Assembly: GCA_036496805.1 (NCBI GenBank)
Contig: DASXKN010000006.1
Coordinates: forward strand, 20,046 to 84,045
Source: SZAS-103 sp036496805
Lineage (GTDB): Bacteria; Pseudomonadota; Gammaproteobacteria; Xanthomonadales; Xanthomonadaceae
DNA length: 64,000 nt
Direction of reading: 5' to 3'
A program made the position numbers and the translations under genes. This document shows positions 63,301 through 64,000 of this stretch, piece after piece. The notes beneath the pieces were generated by a model. That model was not told the origin of the DNA. It saw nothing but the letters and a program-made list of their open reading frames with translations, and made no database searches. Positions within the stretch are counted from its first letter, which is position 1, and the number at the start of each line of letters is the position of its first letter.

Positions 63301-63381
63301 ACTAAGCGGCCTGCGAGGCCGGGATGCGTGATCGAGCGAGCAGCTTACTCCGCGCAGGTCCGCTTGAGCACCTAGTTAGGC
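63301..63381 (-). other. attC-like recombination site, copy 1 (one core box missing)
   Basis: Read on the minus strand it begins with core box GCCTAAC (63381-63375). Arm CTCAAGCGGACCTGCGCGG follows, a central part, and the complementary arm GGCCGCTTAG. The two arms pair with an unpaired base, as in integron attC sites. The expected final GTTAGGC is absent; the sequence passes into unrelated DNA near 63300. The ankyrin gene's TAA stop lies inside the core box. A 66-bp part (63303-63368) recurs at 63819-63884 with one mismatch. Confidence 0.75.
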
Positions 63382-63786
63382 CTCACTCTCAGGCGGATTG
63401 ATTTGGCAGCGCGCCACTTGAGATTCGAGCCGTTCTATTTGCTCGCCCAACGAACCCATATGCCGGGCATGGGCCTCGCGATCAAAGACTTCCGGTGCAT
63501 CAAGTGCAGAGGGATCGGCTCCTGCCGCGAGCAGGTACTGGACGATAAGCGAATGCCCGAAGTCGTTGGCAACTCGAAGCGGAGTGAAGCCGAACTCGCC
63601 GTGTTGATGCAAATTGATACCATTCTCGACGAGAAGCTTAGCAGCCTCGATGTCTCCCCAGACGCAGACGCAATGAAGCGCGTTGTCTCCGAGCGCGTTA
63701 GTGTCATTGATTGACTCGAACGGCACAGAGCCGAAGTCGGCGGTGCTTTGAACCTTGTCGAGGAGCTCTCTGACCTGGGTCTTCAT
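63376..63786 (-). CDS. Ankyrin-repeat protein in a gene-cassette-like setting
   Basis: This 136-residue protein has about two to three ankyrin repeats: LGDNALHCVCVWGDIEAAKL followed by LVENGINL, and FGFTPLRVANDFGHSLIVQY followed by LLAAGADP. The start at 63786 is about 20 bases from the GTTAGGC box of copy 2. The stop lies inside the GCCTAAC box of copy 1. Together with its flanking sites this is the layout of a mobile integron cassette: core box, short leader, gene, attC. GC content is lower than in neighbouring genes. Ankyrin repeats usually bind other proteins; the partner is unknown. Confidence 0.8.
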   Translation of the reverse strand: MKTQVRELLDKVQSTADFGSVPFESINDTNALGDNALHCVCVWGDIEAAKLLVENGINLHQHGEFGFTPLRVANDFGHSLIVQYLLAAGADPSALDAPEVFDREAHARHMGSLGEQIERLESQVARCQINPPESEA

Positions 63787-63803
63787 GACGTAACTCGCGT
63801 GAG

Positions 63804-63884
63804 GCCTAACGCCTAAGCTAAGCGGCCTGCGCGGCCGGGATGCGTGATCGAGCGAGCAGCTTACTCCGCGCAGGTCCGCTTGAG
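63804..63884 (-). other. attC-like recombination site, copy 2 (interrupted by an IS)
   Basis: On the minus strand it carries the arm CTCAAGCGGACCTGCGCGG, the common central part, the opposite arm and the final box GTTAGGC (63810-63804). The opposite core box GCCTAAC is missing: at 63885 the sequence changes to that of an insertion element. Combining copies 1 and 2 rebuilds one complete attC of about 95 bp with both core boxes and paired arms. Confidence 0.75.
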
Positions 63885-64000
63885 TGATTGAATGGACTCC
63901 TCCCGTGTCGCCACACGGCTTCGATGAGCCACACTGAATTTTCGCAAGTTCAGTCAACGGGATCACGAGAGGAGTCCGCCATGAATGCTACGACTGTTGC
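63885..64000 (+). mobile_element. Left end of an IS110/IS1111-type insertion sequence (runs off the window)
   Basis: The element begins within the attC arm. It shows a nine-base inverted repeat GGACTCCTC (63894-63902) and GAGGAGTCC (63969-63977). A hairpin ACTGAA...TTCAGT lies at 63933-63954 and a small one at 63904-63918. A transposase start is at 63981. IS1111-group elements have subterminal inverted repeats and a short left end; one subgroup is known to insert into attC sites. The left boundary is placed where homology to copy 1 ends. The right end is outside the window. Confidence 0.7.
63981..64000 (+). CDS. IS110-family transposase, first codons only
   Basis: The ATG at 63981 has AGGAG six bases upstream and opens with MNATTV, the typical beginning of IS110/IS1111 DEDD transposases. 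Only six codons are visible, so the assignment depends on this N-terminus and the repeat structure upstream. Confidence 0.65.

Overview
The window is high-GC gammaproteobacterial DNA. The gene content fits the Xanthomonadales (Lysobacterales): a fused isobutyryl-CoA mutase, YXWGXW and DUF3617 secreted proteins, abundant secreted peptidases, many c-di-GMP proteins, and inverted pairs of a short palindrome of the CCCTCTCCC/GGGAGAGGG type. This placement is an inference from gene families; no rRNA or tRNA gene was seen.

Layout. 1-4924: a partial leucine/valine-type dehydrogenase and icmF, both plausibly in branched-chain amino-acid and acyl-CoA metabolism; icmF carries an in-frame REP-like insertion. 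4955-6812: a visibly lower-GC, translationally coupled three-gene unit (HipA-like kinase, DUF3037 protein, SecB-like chaperone), the best candidate for an undescribed system. 6813-7525: non-coding, with a 106-bp tandem repeat. 7526-11181: DUF1428, DUF1456, a membrane-anchored serine hydrolase and DUF1993. 11271-14579: a four-gene operon resembling the Bacillus ydjGHI membrane-stress module (SPFH, double zinc ribbon, small membrane protein) plus a YgjP-like metallopeptidase. 14742-21020: RIO kinase, orphan HicA-like protein, DUF924, an Hpt/receiver protein, and LemA with DUF2207. 21469-25338: a lipoprotein, a membrane patatin and a YkuD-like protein in one unit. 25550-38501: secreted hydrolases (PNGase A, M19 dipeptidase, S9 peptidase, phosphoesterase), a TPR protein, PhzF and a degenerate GGDEF-EAL protein. 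38614-53018: heme-c sensor diguanylate cyclase, ClC channel, His-rich YXWGXW protein, YbiI-like zinc finger, a series of small metabolic and stress genes, a TetR regulator with its own operator, a glycosyltransferase, a GAF-GGDEF protein and a tandem pair of secreted repeat proteins. 53269-62761: DDAH, MsrB, barstar-like protein, methyltransferases, SelO, FMN reductase, GAF/HD-GYP. 62842-64000: a VOC protein, then a cassette-like ankyrin gene between two attC-like sites, one of them interrupted by the left end of an IS110/IS1111-type element that runs off the window.

How the genes work together. Clear operons are the HipA/DUF3037/SecB unit (two ATGA overlaps), the SPFH operon, lemA-DUF2207 (ATGA overlap), the S9-M19 peptidase pair (10 bp apart), the lipoprotein-patatin-YkuD set and the DUF1801-methyltransferase pair. 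Five genes bear on c-di-GMP or phosphorelay signalling (16752, 36924, 39018, 50469, 59470). Most other genes are single transcription units of housekeeping or envelope function. Positions and starts come from reading frames and ribosome-binding sites; family assignments come from recognised motifs and were not checked by database search.
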